Of a stretch of 64,000 nucleotides of DNA, positions 42,896 to 51,886 are shown in pieces. The notes below the pieces were generated by a model that saw only the letters and a program-made list of their open reading frames with translations, was not told the origin of the DNA and made no database searches. The translations under genes and the position numbers were made by a program. Location: positions 2,686,981 through 2,750,980 of the forward strand of contig OY282494.1 of NCBI GenBank assembly GCA_958296385.1. The letters run 5' to 3'. This DNA comes from an uncultured Dehalococcoidia bacterium. GTDB taxonomy: Bacteria; Chloroflexota; Dehalococcoidia; Lucifugimonadales; UBA3495. The first letter of the stretch is position 1; each line of letters starts with the position of its first letter.

Positions 42896-42919
42896 CTGGG
42901 GGAAATGATTTCCCCCAGA
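42896..42919. terminator. Palindromic hairpin
   Basis: Perfect inverted repeat (CTGGGGGAAAT/ATTTCCCCCAG) around two bases, directly after the ~500 bp repeat. TATAAT at 42968-42973 is a candidate -10 element for the next gene, without a recognisable -35. Confidence 0.45.
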
Positions 42920-43005
42920 CCCCCTCGTTGTGTTTTGGGGGGCAAAGGGGCGGGCGGCGGGCGGTGCTATAATCGGGCAAATTGGAATGGATTACCGGAG
43001 GGTTG

Positions 43006-43911
43006 ATGATGGCGGCAGATTTGTCGGGGCTGTTGGACGAAGGGGAACTTACGCTGCTGGAGGGCGGGCTGGAACGCACGGAGGGGCCGCTGTGGCACCC
43101 CGGCGGCTATCTGACTTTTGTTGACCTGGGCCGGGAGCAGCTGCTGAAGTGGGACCCGCAAACCGGGACGACTACCGTGCTGCGGGAGAATACCGGCGAG
43201 GGCAACGGCTGCACTTTTGACCGCCAGGGCAATTTGCTGATGTGCGAGGGCGCCGACCACCGCCGCGTTACCAGCATGGACGCCAGCGGCGCCGTGTCGG
43301 TCATCGCGGAACGTTGGGACGGCAAACGCTTTAACAAGCCCAACGACGTCATCTGCCGCACCGATGGGACGGTATTCTTTACCGACCCGCACTTGCGGTT
43401 TCCCGAGGAACTGCGGGAGATTCCTTTCGCCGGCATCTATCGGATTGACACTGCGGGCAACGTACATCTGGCCACCGACGAGTGCGAATACGCCAACGGG
43501 CTGGCGCTTTCGCCGGATGAGTCGCTGCTCTACGTGGCCATCAGCCGGGCGGAGATGGCGGACTTTGACCGGGAGGAACGGGGCGAGTTCTGCCCGAACC
43601 GGCGCATCCGGGTGTTTGACGTGGCCGCAGACGGCACGCTCAGCGGCAACCGCATCCTGATTGAGATGGGCTCCGCAGAGGCCGGCGTGCCGGACGGTAT
43701 GAAAGTGGATGCGTCCGGCCGGGTCTGGTGCACCGGCTCCGGCGGCGTGTGGGCTGTTGAACCTAACGGCGAACTGGCCGGCGTGCTGCCTACTCCGGAG
43801 GTAACCCGCAACATCGCCTTTGGCGGCGACGATATGCGAACCCTGTTCCTGACATCCGGCCACTCGCTGTACAGCATACGGGTAAAGACGCCGGGGATAC
43901 GGGCGTTTTAA
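43006..43911 (+). CDS. SMP-30/gluconolactonase-family beta-propeller
   Basis: A 301-residue six-bladed propeller likely to hydrolyse a sugar lactone or similar ester, metal-dependently. ERTEGPLWHPGGYLTFVDLG carries the conserved glutamate, KPNDVICRTDGTVFFTDP the asparagine, and ANGLALSPDESLLYV and VPDGMKVDASGRVWCTG the other metal-site segments. The CCGGAGGG Shine-Dalgarno is closest to ATG 43006, with a second ATG at 43009. No sugar operon is nearby. Confidence 0.9.
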   Translation: MMAADLSGLLDEGELTLLEGGLERTEGPLWHPGGYLTFVDLGREQLLKWDPQTGTTTVLRENTGEGNGCTFDRQGNLLMCEGADHRRVTSMDASGAVSVIAERWDGKRFNKPNDVICRTDGTVFFTDPHLRFPEELREIPFAGIYRIDTAGNVHLATDECEYANGLALSPDESLLYVAISRAEMADFDREERGEFCPNRRIRVFDVAADGTLSGNRILIEMGSAEAGVPDGMKVDASGRVWCTGSGGVWAVEPNGELAGVLPTPEVTRNIAFGGDDMRTLFLTSGHSLYSIRVKTPGIRAF

Positions 43912-43980
43912 AGTGGGCCTGGTCATATCGGCCATTGTCATTCTGCGCGCCCCTACCCCTGTCATATGAGCATCCCCCCC

Positions 43981-44118
43981 AATGTCATTCTGAGCGCAAG
44001 CGAAGAATCTCGACGGCGTAGCAACGGCGTTGTCCCTCAAAGTCTGCGCTACCCCATCGAGATTCTTCGCTGCGCTCAGAATGACATTAGGGGTGGGGGT
44101 GCGCTCAGAATGACATTA
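43981..44118. repeat. Inverted-repeat element (REP/MITE-like), copy 2
   Basis: Arms AATGTCATTCTGAGCGCAAGC and TGCGCTCAGAATGACATT enclose an interior shared with copies 1 and 3. An extra half-arm (GCGCTCAGAATGACATTAGG) follows at 44101-44118, so the right arm is duplicated. Confidence 0.9.
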
Positions 44119-44200
44119 GGTGGGTTGCAAGGGGCTGCGTGGGGCCGGATATGGTATTCTGGGGCTGATGTTTTTGCTGGGGCTGTAAAAGGAGGATTTG

Positions 44201-45121
44201 ATGACTACTGCTGCTAATGTCGTGGGCAACGGCGCGCACACTTACGAGTTTGACCGGAATTGGGCGCAGGCGCCCGATGGCATCCCGATGCCGGCCGCCG
44301 CCGTGTTTGGCGACGACGAGGACAACGTTTATTGCTTCAACCGCAATCCCGAACACCCCATCATGGTCTTTGACCGGGAGGGCAAGTTCGTCAAGTCGTG
44401 GGGCGCCGGGATGTTTGAGTTTCCCCACGCCATCATCATCGACCAGTGGGGGTACGTTTGGCTGGTTGACCGCAACATGGGGCAGATTTTCAAGCTCACC
44501 AAGGACGGCGAGCTGGTGATGACCATTGGCGATTACGGCTATCGCTCCGAAACCGGCGCCAACAACGAGTCGTTTGACTCCAACTCGTGGCCGCAGGTGG
44601 TGCGGGGCGCCGAACCGTTCAATATGCCGGCGGGCATCGCGCTGAACGACGCCGGCGAAATCTACATCGCCGACGGGTACGCCAACGCGCGGGTGCACAA
44701 GTTCACCCCGACGGGGGAGCTGGTGTTCTCGTGGGGCGAGCCCGGCGCCGGCCCCGGCCAGTTCAACCTGCCGCACGGGGCGTGGATTAACCGCCAGGGC
44801 AACCTGCTCATCGCCGACCGGGAGAACGACCGGGTGCAGGTGTTCCAGCAGGATGGGACGCACGTAACCGACTGGCCGAGCAAGCTCATCGGCCCGGCGG
44901 TCATCTGCGTTGACGATGACGACGTGGCTTACGTAGCCGAACACAACGGCGGTATGCTGAGCATTCTGGACGCCGACGGGCAGCGGCTGGCGCAGTGGGG
45001 CGATCTGACGCACCGCAGCTGCCACGGCGTGTGGGTTGACAGCCGGAAAGACCTTTACGTGGTGGAGCCTTACGAGGGCAGCACCGGGCGCACCGTAGTC
45101 AAGTACACCCGCAAAGGCTAA
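44201..45121 (+). CDS. NHL-repeat beta-propeller protein
   Basis: A 306-residue NHL protein. Five blade motifs are readable: FPHAIIIDQWGYVWLVDR, MPAGIALNDAGEIYIADGYANARVHKF, LPHGAWINRQGNLLIADRENDRVQVF, GPAVICVDDDDVAYVAEH and SCHGVWVDSRKDLYVVE. It resembles the peptidylamidoglycolate lyase-like group, but no catalytic residue can be asserted. AGGAGG precedes ATG 44201. No signal peptide was seen. The next gene follows after 60 bases on the same strand. Confidence 0.85.
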   Translation: MTTAANVVGNGAHTYEFDRNWAQAPDGIPMPAAAVFGDDEDNVYCFNRNPEHPIMVFDREGKFVKSWGAGMFEFPHAIIIDQWGYVWLVDRNMGQIFKLTKDGELVMTIGDYGYRSETGANNESFDSNSWPQVVRGAEPFNMPAGIALNDAGEIYIADGYANARVHKFTPTGELVFSWGEPGAGPGQFNLPHGAWINRQGNLLIADRENDRVQVFQQDGTHVTDWPSKLIGPAVICVDDDDVAYVAEHNGGMLSILDADGQRLAQWGDLTHRSCHGVWVDSRKDLYVVEPYEGSTGRTVVKYTRKG

Positions 45122-45181
45122 TCGCCCGGAGGCGAACGACGCCAAGCGGGAACGGGCCGGAACCGGCCGAGGAGAACAACG

Positions 45182-45616
45182 ATGGCAGAGTACATACCGT
45201 CAACCGCCGATTGGGTGCGGGAGCAGGTGGAGCTTTACGAGGGCAGCGGCGGCAGCGCGGGAACGACGCTGCGGGACACCGGCTTGCCCGTGATTATCGT
45301 TACGAACCGGGGCAACAAGACCGGCGCCATCCGCAAGACGCCGCTGATGCGCGTTAAGGACGGCGCTAATTACGTGCTGGTGGGTTCCCGGGGCGGCGCG
45401 CCGACTAACCCGGTGTGGGTGTATAACCTGCGGGCCGACGGCAGCGTGGAGATTCGGGACGAGGCCGAGGTGTTCTCAATGCAGGTTCGGGAGGTTAGCG
45501 ACCCGGCCGAGCGGGCCCGGGTCTGGGATTTGGCGGTTGCGGCGTTTCCGTCCTACGAGGACTACAAGAACCGCACATCCCGCACCATCCCGGTGTTTAT
45601 CGCGGAACCGGCCTGA
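45182..45616 (+). CDS. Deazaflavin (F420)-dependent nitroreductase-family protein
   Basis: A 144-residue split-barrel protein of the Ddn type. Diagnostic text: LPVIIVTNRGNKTGAIRKTPLMRV, then YVLVGSRGGAPTNPVWVYNLRAD. The KTG.xRxTPL block binds F420 in characterised members. It implies that the host makes or imports F420. Converges with the PIG-L gene four bases away. Confidence 0.92.
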   Translation: MAEYIPSTADWVREQVELYEGSGGSAGTTLRDTGLPVIIVTNRGNKTGAIRKTPLMRVKDGANYVLVGSRGGAPTNPVWVYNLRADGSVEIRDEAEVFSMQVREVSDPAERARVWDLAVAAFPSYEDYKNRTSRTIPVFIAEPA

Positions 45617-45620
45617 CGGC

Positions 45621-46442
45621 TTACAGCGCGGCCAGCAAGTCCACCGCGCCGGGCGGCGCAGCCAGCTGGTAGAACTCGGTTCCCATCAGCATATTCACCA
45701 CGTCCGGCGGCAGTTGTCCGAACGGGCCGGAATCGTGCAGCTGGGTGCGGTGGCAGGCCAGCGATTCCAGCTTGACGTCAACCCAGGGCAGGACGTCAAC
45801 GGTGGTGGTTACGTCGTCGTCGGGCGTGCCCAGCTCGTCGATGGCTTCGGCGGCGAAAGGCGGTGTGATGTCGCGGTCGGCCATTTCCTGCCACCAGCGG
45901 CGGAACACGTTGCGGGGAAAGCAGACGTAGTACAGCAGCGGCGTTGCGCCGTCGGGGTCGGCGGCGCGCGCGACGGCGGCGGTAGCGTGGGCCGACATGG
46001 TGATGTGGTCGGGATGCCCGTAGCCGCCGGTAGGGTCGTGAGTCAGGACGACGTGGGGGTTGGTCTCCCGGATGATGCCGGCCAGATGGTTGACGACGGC
46101 AGCGGCGGCGGCGTTGCAGTAGGCGTTGGGGTGGCGGTTGTCGTCAGTGCCGTCCATACCGCTGTCCCGGTAATCAAGGAACCGGATGTCGGAGATGCCG
46201 GTAACGGCCATGGCGTTTTGGAGTTCCTGCTGGCGAACCTGCCAGAGGTTCTCCGGAGTGGCCAGGGCCGGGTCGCTGATTTCGCCCACGTCGCCGTTGG
46301 TAGCGCAAACGAGGGTAACCCGCGCGCCGCCGGCCGCCAGTTTCGCCAGCAACCCGCCGGAGGCAAACCCCTCATCGTCCGGATGCGCAAAGCACGCCAG
46401 CACCGAAAGGCGGGAGATGTCGGGGGTGGATGGGGAGCTCAT
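45621..46442 (-). CDS. PIG-L family deacetylase
   Basis: A 273-residue zinc-dependent N-acetylglucosaminyl-type deacetylase. AHPDDE (19-24) and GGYGHPDH provide the zinc ligands and catalytic aspartate. Members act on mycothiol, bacillithiol or lincomycin-pathway precursors and others; no thiol pathway gene is adjacent, so the substrate is open. It starts 13 bases from the stop of the hydantoinase gene. Confidence 0.92.
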   Translation of the reverse strand: MSSPSTPDISRLSVLACFAHPDDEGFASGGLLAKLAAGGARVTLVCATNGDVGEISDPALATPENLWQVRQQELQNAMAVTGISDIRFLDYRDSGMDGTDDNRHPNAYCNAAAAAVVNHLAGIIRETNPHVVLTHDPTGGYGHPDHITMSAHATAAVARAADPDGATPLLYYVCFPRNVFRRWWQEMADRDITPPFAAEAIDELGTPDDDVTTTVDVLPWVDVKLESLACHRTQLHDSGPFGQLPPDVVNMLMGTEFYQLAAPPGAVDLLAAL

Positions 46443-46455
46443 TTGAGTACGTTCC

Positions 46456-48474
46456 TTAACCGGCGTCCGGGTTCGGTTCCAGCAGCAGGTTGCCGTAGGG
46501 GTCCACGGCGCCGGCCCAGCCGGGGGGTATTACTATGGTGGTGTCCAGCTGGAGCAGCAGGGCCGGGCCGGCGATTTGATTGCCGGGTTGCAGGATGCTG
46601 CGGTCGTAGAGGGTGGTTTCGGTGGCGCCGGCGGCGAATACTACTTGCGTTGTGCCGATGACGGCGGGGGAGGCGTCGCTGCCGGCGGATTCGGCCGGCT
46701 CTTGTTGCGGTTTGGCTACGGGCAGCTCCAGCTTCAGGCGCAGGTTCACTACCTCGATGGGCAGATTACGGTCGGCGTAGCCGAAACGCTGCAAGTGGGC
46801 GGCGTAAAACTCGCTGGCGATGCTGCGGGTTAAGTCGCTGCGGCCGGTTAGCGACGGGCAATCTACGGTCAGCTCAAAGGATTGTCCGACGTAGCGGACG
46901 TCCAGAAAGCGGCGGGCGTCCATCGCGGCGGCGGGCAGTCCCTCATCCAGCAGCTCCGTGCGGGCCAGCCGCTCCATCCCGTGAAACTCCTCATCCAGCC
47001 GGGTCTTGTCCAAGTCAGCGCCTTTCAGCATCACCGTGCGGGAATAGTCCTTAACCACGTCGGCGATGGCAACGCCCAGGGCGGAGAGGATGCCGGGGTG
47101 GGACGGCACCAGCACACGGGGGATGCTCAGCTCGGCAGCCAGCTCGCAGGCGTGCATGGGGCCGGCGCCGCCGAAAGGCACCAGGGTGAACTCGCGGGGG
47201 TCGTAGCCGCGCTCCAGCGAGATGGCGCGGATGGCGCGCTCCATGTTGGAGTTGACCACGCGGATGATGCCCAGGGCGGTATCGGTAACCGAGGCGCCCA
47301 CGCCGGCGGCGACGTCGTGCAACAGCGTTTCCGCCCGCTCCCGGTCCAGGGCCATGCGCCCGCCCAGGAACCCGTCGGGGCGCAGCCGCCCTAGGGTGAG
47401 GTTGGCGTCGGTAACGGTGATACTCTCGCCCCGTCCGTAGCACGCCGGGCCCGGCTCGGCGCCGGCCGACTGCGGGCCAACCACCAGAGCGCCGCCGGAG
47501 TCCACGCGGGCGATGGAACCACCGCCGGCGCCCACCGTGTGAATCTCAATCATCGGCACGCTCACCGGATAGCCGCCCAGGTTGGCGGAGGTGGTTTCTT
47601 TAATGCGGCCCGGACAGAGGGAAACGTCGGTTGAGGTGCCGCCCATGTCCAGGGTGATGATGTCGGGATAGCCGGCCTGCACGCCGGTATAGAACGCGCC
47701 CACCACGCCGCCGGCCGGGCCGCTCAGGATGGTGCGGACGGGCTGCTCGGCGGCCAGACGCGCGGTGATGCTGCCGCCCGACGACTGCATGATGCGCAGG
47801 TCGCGCCCCAACAGCGCTTCCAGCTGCGTCAAGTACCGGGACATTACCGGGCCGACGTAGGAATTGACGACTACGGTGCTGGTGCGTTCGTATTCCCGGA
47901 ATTCGGGCAGGATTTTGGAGGATATGGAGATGAACGGGGCGCCGGGCAGTTCGGCCAGCCGGGCCGCCAGAGCCTCCTCGTGGGCGGGGTTCAGGAACGA
48001 GAACAGAAACGACACCGCAATGCCGTCCACTTCGGCGTCGGCCAGCAGCGCGGCCACCGCCTGCACCGATTCCGGGGTTAAGTCCTCCAGTATGTCGCCA
48101 GTGTAGTCCACCCGTTCCGGCAGCCCGAACCGCAGCTCCCAGGGCGCCAGCGGCGGGGGGCGTTCCATCGCCAGGTCATACAGGTCGGCGCGGTTTTGCC
48201 GTCCGATTTCGAGGACGTCCTCAAACCCCAGCGTGGTAACCAGGGCAGTGCGCCCGCCCTTGCCCTCCAGCAGGGCGTTGGTGGCAACGGTGCTGCCGTG
48301 GACGAAATCGGCCGCCGGGATGTCCACCCCGATTTCCGCAACGCCGCGGGTGATGCCCTGCGACGGGTCGGCCGGCGTGGACGGGAGCTTGTGCACCGTG
48401 AGGCGTCCGGACTGCAACACGGCAATGTCGGTAAAGGTGCCGCCGACATCAATGCCGACTATTGTGCTGGACAT
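46456..48474 (-). CDS. Hydantoinase/oxoprolinase subunit A
   Basis: A 672-residue ATP-dependent HyuA-type protein for 5-oxoproline, hydantoin or acetone/aryl ketone carboxylation-type substrates. IVGIDVGGTFTDIAVL and DIITLDMGGTSTDVSLCPG form the ATP-binding core, HTVGAGGGSIARVD follows, and VPFGGAGPMHA is typical of the C-terminal part. The B subunit normally encoded next to it is absent from the window. It starts inside the 3' end of the coiled-coil gene (16 bp overlap). Confidence 0.9.
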   Translation of the reverse strand: MSSTIVGIDVGGTFTDIAVLQSGRLTVHKLPSTPADPSQGITRGVAEIGVDIPAADFVHGSTVATNALLEGKGGRTALVTTLGFEDVLEIGRQNRADLYDLAMERPPPLAPWELRFGLPERVDYTGDILEDLTPESVQAVAALLADAEVDGIAVSFLFSFLNPAHEEALAARLAELPGAPFISISSKILPEFREYERTSTVVVNSYVGPVMSRYLTQLEALLGRDLRIMQSSGGSITARLAAEQPVRTILSGPAGGVVGAFYTGVQAGYPDIITLDMGGTSTDVSLCPGRIKETTSANLGGYPVSVPMIEIHTVGAGGGSIARVDSGGALVVGPQSAGAEPGPACYGRGESITVTDANLTLGRLRPDGFLGGRMALDRERAETLLHDVAAGVGASVTDTALGIIRVVNSNMERAIRAISLERGYDPREFTLVPFGGAGPMHACELAAELSIPRVLVPSHPGILSALGVAIADVVKDYSRTVMLKGADLDKTRLDEEFHGMERLARTELLDEGLPAAAMDARRFLDVRYVGQSFELTVDCPSLTGRSDLTRSIASEFYAAHLQRFGYADRNLPIEVVNLRLKLELPVAKPQQEPAESAGSDASPAVIGTTQVVFAAGATETTLYDRSILQPGNQIAGPALLLQLDTTIVIPPGWAGAVDPYGNLLLEPNPDAG

Positions 48475-49019
48475 GGGGGATTATCGCTCCGTTGATTCTG
48501 ATTGGCCGCTGCCGGCGGGGTAATGCCGGTGACGGCTTCGAGGCGGCGCAGGCGCCGGTCAATACGGTCGTATTCGGCGTGGACGCGTTGCAGCTCGGCC
48601 TCGGCACGCTCGGCACGCTCCTGATCGAGCCGCTGGCGTTCCTGCTTAATCCATTCCAATTCCTGCTCGGCGCGCGTGCGTTCCTGCTCAACCTGCGTGT
48701 GCGCCTGCGCGCGTTCCTGCTCAGCGAGTTGCTGAGCCTCCTCACGTTGCTGCCGGTATTTCTGATTTTCCTCTTGCAGCTTTTTGAGTTGTGCTTCGGC
48801 TTTGTCGGCCCGTTCCCGCTGTTTTGCGGTCCGGTCGTCCCTCAAAATTCTTAGTACCAAGGCGAAACCTTCCCAGAAATTGCCGGATAGTGTTGTGGCG
48901 ATTGGCGTCAGTATAGACGATTCAGCGTAGCGGATTGCCACCGCTTGCAATGCGCCATTGCAATTGCCGTGATGGTGTAGATGACAAAGGCCAGCACGTA
49001 GCAGATGGGCGGGCGGCAC
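48459..49019 (-). pseudogene. Coiled-coil membrane protein, frameshifted tandem paralogue
   Basis: The body (AIRYAESSILTPIATTLSGNF, ILRDDRTAKQRERADKAEAQ, a long Glu/Gln/Arg coiled coil, then RRLRRLEAVTG) aligns with the neighbouring gene at 49049-49558. Its membrane segment (YVLAFVIYTITAIAMA) is in another frame and joins after a shift near 48960. The continuous frame instead gives a histidine-rich, non-hydrophobic start (GLCHLHHHGNCNG). So the gene has either lost its anchor or uses a new start. It ends within the start of the hydantoinase gene. Confidence 0.6.
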
Positions 49020-49048
49020 AACGCGCAGATGGAGCGGCGGCGTTGCGG

Positions 49049-49558
49049 TTACGCCCCGGCTTCGTCCAAGTCGGCGTCGGCTGCTGGCGACGGGTTAAGG
49101 CCGATGGCAGCCTCAAGACGCCGGAGACGCTGGGCGATTTCACCGTCGTATTCGGCGCGGACGCGTTGCAATTCGGCCTCGGCACGCTCACGTTCCTGGG
49201 CGCGCACCTGCTCGACCCGTGCGTGCCCCTGCTCGCGTTCCTGCTCGACCCGTGCGCGCCCCTGCTCGCGTTCCTGCTCGTATTGCTGCCGGTATTTCTC
49301 TTTTTCCTCTTGCAGCTTTTTGATTTGTCCTTCGGCTTTGTCGGCCCGTTCCCGCTGTTTTGCGGTCCGGTCGTCTCTCAAAATTCCTAGTACCAAGGCG
49401 AAACCTCCCAAGAAATTTCCGGATAGCGTCGTGGCGATTGGCGCCAGTATAGACGATTCATCGTAGCGGATGGCCGCCGCTTGCATTGCCGCCGTCACAA
49501 TTGCCGTGATGGTGTAGATGAGAAAGGCCAGCAGGTACAGTTTGTAGGCTTCCCACAT
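49049..49558 (-). CDS. Membrane-anchored coiled-coil protein
   Basis: A 169-residue protein. Residues ~7-28 (LYLLAFLIYTITAIVTAAM) form one membrane segment; a second hydrophobic stretch follows (ILAPIATTLSGNFLGGFALVLGI). Then come ILRDDRTAKQRERADKAEGQ and a ~70-residue coiled coil of EQERE/RVEQ repeats. The C-terminal RRLRRLEAAIGL is shared with its paralogue. A DNA-level EREQGxARVEQ repeat is visible inside the coil. Function unknown; a scaffold or sensor is possible. ATG 49558. Confidence 0.7.
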   Translation of the reverse strand: MWEAYKLYLLAFLIYTITAIVTAAMQAAAIRYDESSILAPIATTLSGNFLGGFALVLGILRDDRTAKQRERADKAEGQIKKLQEEKEKYRQQYEQEREQGRARVEQEREQGHARVEQVRAQERERAEAELQRVRAEYDGEIAQRLRRLEAAIGLNPSPAADADLDEAGA

Positions 49559-49608
49559 TGTTTGACAAGTCCTTTTGCGATGCAGACGGATGGCGCGCGG
49601 TGCTCAGG

Positions 49609-50337
49609 TTACGCTCCGGCTTCGTCCAAAGCAATCCGCAGGCGCTTGTTGATGCGGCCTTTGCTTTCGTGTCCGACGACTTTGATGCGCCCGACTTCCC
49701 TGGTGTTGTGGACGTGGGTGCCGCCGTCGGCTTGCAAGTCCAGCCCGGAGATGTCGATGGTGCGTACCTCTTTGATGGCCGGGGGCAGCAGGTTAATCTT
49801 GGTGCGGATGAGGTCGGGGTGGGCGTCGGCGTCGGCGCGGGACAGGGCATCTACTATAATAGCGCGTTCCGAGGCCACTTCGCGGTTGATTAGTTCCTCG
49901 ACTTCGCTGGCGAATTCGGCGGACATATTCTCCAGCTCAAAGTCCATGCGGGCGGCGCCGGGGCGCATATCGCCGCCGGTTACCAGGGCGCCGTAGTCGC
50001 GCCAGACCACGCCGCACAGGATGTGCAAAGCGGTGTGCGTGCGCATCAGTTGGTAGCGTCGTTCCCAATCGATGGCGCCGCGCACCGCCGCGCCGACGGA
50101 TGGCGTCCGGTCGCCGTCCAGCGTGTGCGCCACCGCGCCGCCGGAGCGGGCTACTTTGGTTACCCGATAAGTCGTGCCATCCGCGTCGGACAGCGTCCCC
50201 ACGTCGCAGGGCTGGCCGCCGCCGCCGGCATAGAAAGCCGTTTTATCCAGCACGACCACGCCATCCTGCGGCGTGTCGGTGACCACGGCGTCAAACTCGC
50301 GGATATAAGCATCGGTAAGAAACAGCAGTTCGGTCAT
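49609..50337 (-). CDS. Alanyl-tRNA editing protein, AlaX type
   Basis: A 242-residue free-standing editing domain that hydrolyses mischarged tRNA-Ala (usually Ser- or Gly-tRNA-Ala). The HTALHIL motif (H101, H105) and GGTHVHNT near residue 211 supply zinc ligands. The position that is cysteine in many AlaX proteins is aspartate here (LQADGGTHV). The N-terminal AFYAGGGGQPCDVG glycine-rich motif is intact. ATG 50337 was chosen over a much longer frame that is antisense to the next gene. Confidence 0.9.
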   Translation of the reverse strand: MTELLFLTDAYIREFDAVVTDTPQDGVVVLDKTAFYAGGGGQPCDVGTLSDADGTTYRVTKVARSGGAVAHTLDGDRTPSVGAAVRGAIDWERRYQLMRTHTALHILCGVVWRDYGALVTGGDMRPGAARMDFELENMSAEFASEVEELINREVASERAIIVDALSRADADAHPDLIRTKINLLPPAIKEVRTIDISGLDLQADGGTHVHNTREVGRIKVVGHESKGRINKRLRIALDEAGA

Positions 50338-50467
50338 GTTGGCTCCGTTAGCGTGGGCTGCGTTATCAGTAGCGTTGCGGCGGGTGGCAATCGGAAAGCC
50401 GCCGCCGCTATTATAGCAACGCCGCGCCCCGGCGGGCCGGTTGGAATACGCCATTGGGAGGCAAGCC

Positions 50468-50671
50468 ATGTGCCGCAGCATCAAAACGTTGCGTGGGTTG
50501 GAAACGCCGGCGGCCGCCGACGAGATGCGGGCGGCGGCGTTGCAGTACGTTCGCAAAGTCAGCGGCTATCGCACGCCGTCGCGGGCCAACGCGCCGGCAT
50601 TTGACCGGGCAGTGGATGCAATCGCCCAGGCCACGGCGGAGCTGCTGGAATCGCTGGCCGTAAGGCGGTAG
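50468..50671 (+). CDS. DUF2277 family protein
   Basis: A 67-residue protein beginning MCRSIKTLRGLETPAAADEM with AALQYVRKVSGYRTPS, the DUF2277 signature. GGGAGG is upstream. Function unknown; the family is common in Chloroflexota and Actinobacteria. Confidence 0.9.
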   Translation: MCRSIKTLRGLETPAAADEMRAAALQYVRKVSGYRTPSRANAPAFDRAVDAIAQATAELLESLAVRR

Positions 50672-50689
50672 CGGGATGGCGATGTTGCC

Positions 50690-51506
50690 GGTATTCTCAA
50701 CTTACGCTGAAATTGAATTTGGCACAGCGCTGCCAACAAGCCAACGCCAGCGAATGCACCAGCATCGCCACGTTTTTGGTGTAGTATTTCGTCCGTCGCA
50801 CCAGCCGGTTCAGCTTGCTACACAGCCACGAGTGCAGCCCTCATTCCAGTTCACCGGCCCGTACTTGCCCACCTCGTGCCGGTCTGCCGGCAGCCAGCCG
50901 TACACCGGATAGCCGTCGCTGCAATACCGCTCTGCCTCCGGCATCCTTTCGTACAGCCGCAGGAACGGCGCCTCGCTGCGCTCCTCCACCTCAAAGTCCA
51001 GCAACCGACTGCCATCTTTTTCCGCCACCACCTCCGTCCAGATCCAGCAGTCCTCCCGCTTATCCCCGCGCCGCACGCCCCGGTAAGTCCACATCTCATC
51101 CCAGGCAATCACCGCCGCCGGCTGCCACTCCCCGCGCCCGACAGCCGCTGCCGTCCCTGTTCCCGCAACCCGGTCAATGCCTGGTCCGCCCTTTTTGAGC
51201 TACCCCAACACCGCCGGAACGCTGTACCCGGTGTGCCGACTCACCGCGCTCACGCTGCTGCCGTCCTGGTACATCCGCACCACCGCCTCTTTGAGCGCCG
51301 GCCCCGGACGATGATACGCCCCTTCCGGCAGATAGGTACGGCCGCAGTCGCCGCACTTTGCTGTGGCCGGCTTTGGCCATCCAGTTGGAGCCGCAGTCCG
51401 GACAGCGGACATCGTGGCGATAAGCGCGCAGGCGAACCATCATCCTACCTCCGGCAACCGAGTACAATCCCCATTATATCCAATCCCAGCATACATTAGG
51501 AATACC
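50690..51506 (-). mobile_element. IS1-family element copy e, degenerate
   Basis: An 817 bp copy with ends GGTATTCTCAACTTACG and (right) TTAGGAATACC. The zinc ribbon (CPDCGSNWMAKAGHSK) starts at ATG 51443. The helix-turn-helix is frameshifted, and the catalytic half (AWDEMWTYRGVRRGDKREDC, SDGYPVYGWLPADRHEVGKYG) is intact to WNEG and then shifts. It is eight bases from copy f. Inactive. Confidence 0.8.
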
Positions 51507-51514
51507 CGATCGTT

Positions 51515-51763
51515 GGTATTCTCAACTTGCGCTGAGGTTGAGTTTGGCCCATTGCTGCCAGCACACCACCGCCAGCGACTACCCCGCCATCGCCACGCTT
51601 TTCGTGCAGCCTTTCGTCCGTCGCACCAGCCGGTTCAGATTCCCACACCACACCGAGTGCAGACTCTTATTCCAGTTCACCGGCCCGTACTTGCCCATCT
51701 CGTGCCGGTTCGTCGGCAGCCAGTCGTACACCGCATAGCCGTCGCTGCAATGCCGTTCCGCAA
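51515..51763 (-). mobile_element. IS1-family element copy f, 3' fragment
   Basis: Begins GGTATTCTCAACTTGCGC and contains ERHCSDGYAVYDWLP, RHEMGKYGPVNWNK and RRTKGCTKSVAMA on the minus strand, then ends abruptly near 51763. Only the last third of the transposase remains. Confidence 0.75.
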
Positions 51764-51886
51764 ACCGATTAACTGAGGGTGCCGCAGTTTTTGCGCCTTT
51801 ACATAGCATGGCGTACAATGCCGGCCAGAATCGGGGGATACGCCGCATAGCCACGCTCTCGCAGCAGCTTGGTTCTTTTGGATATT

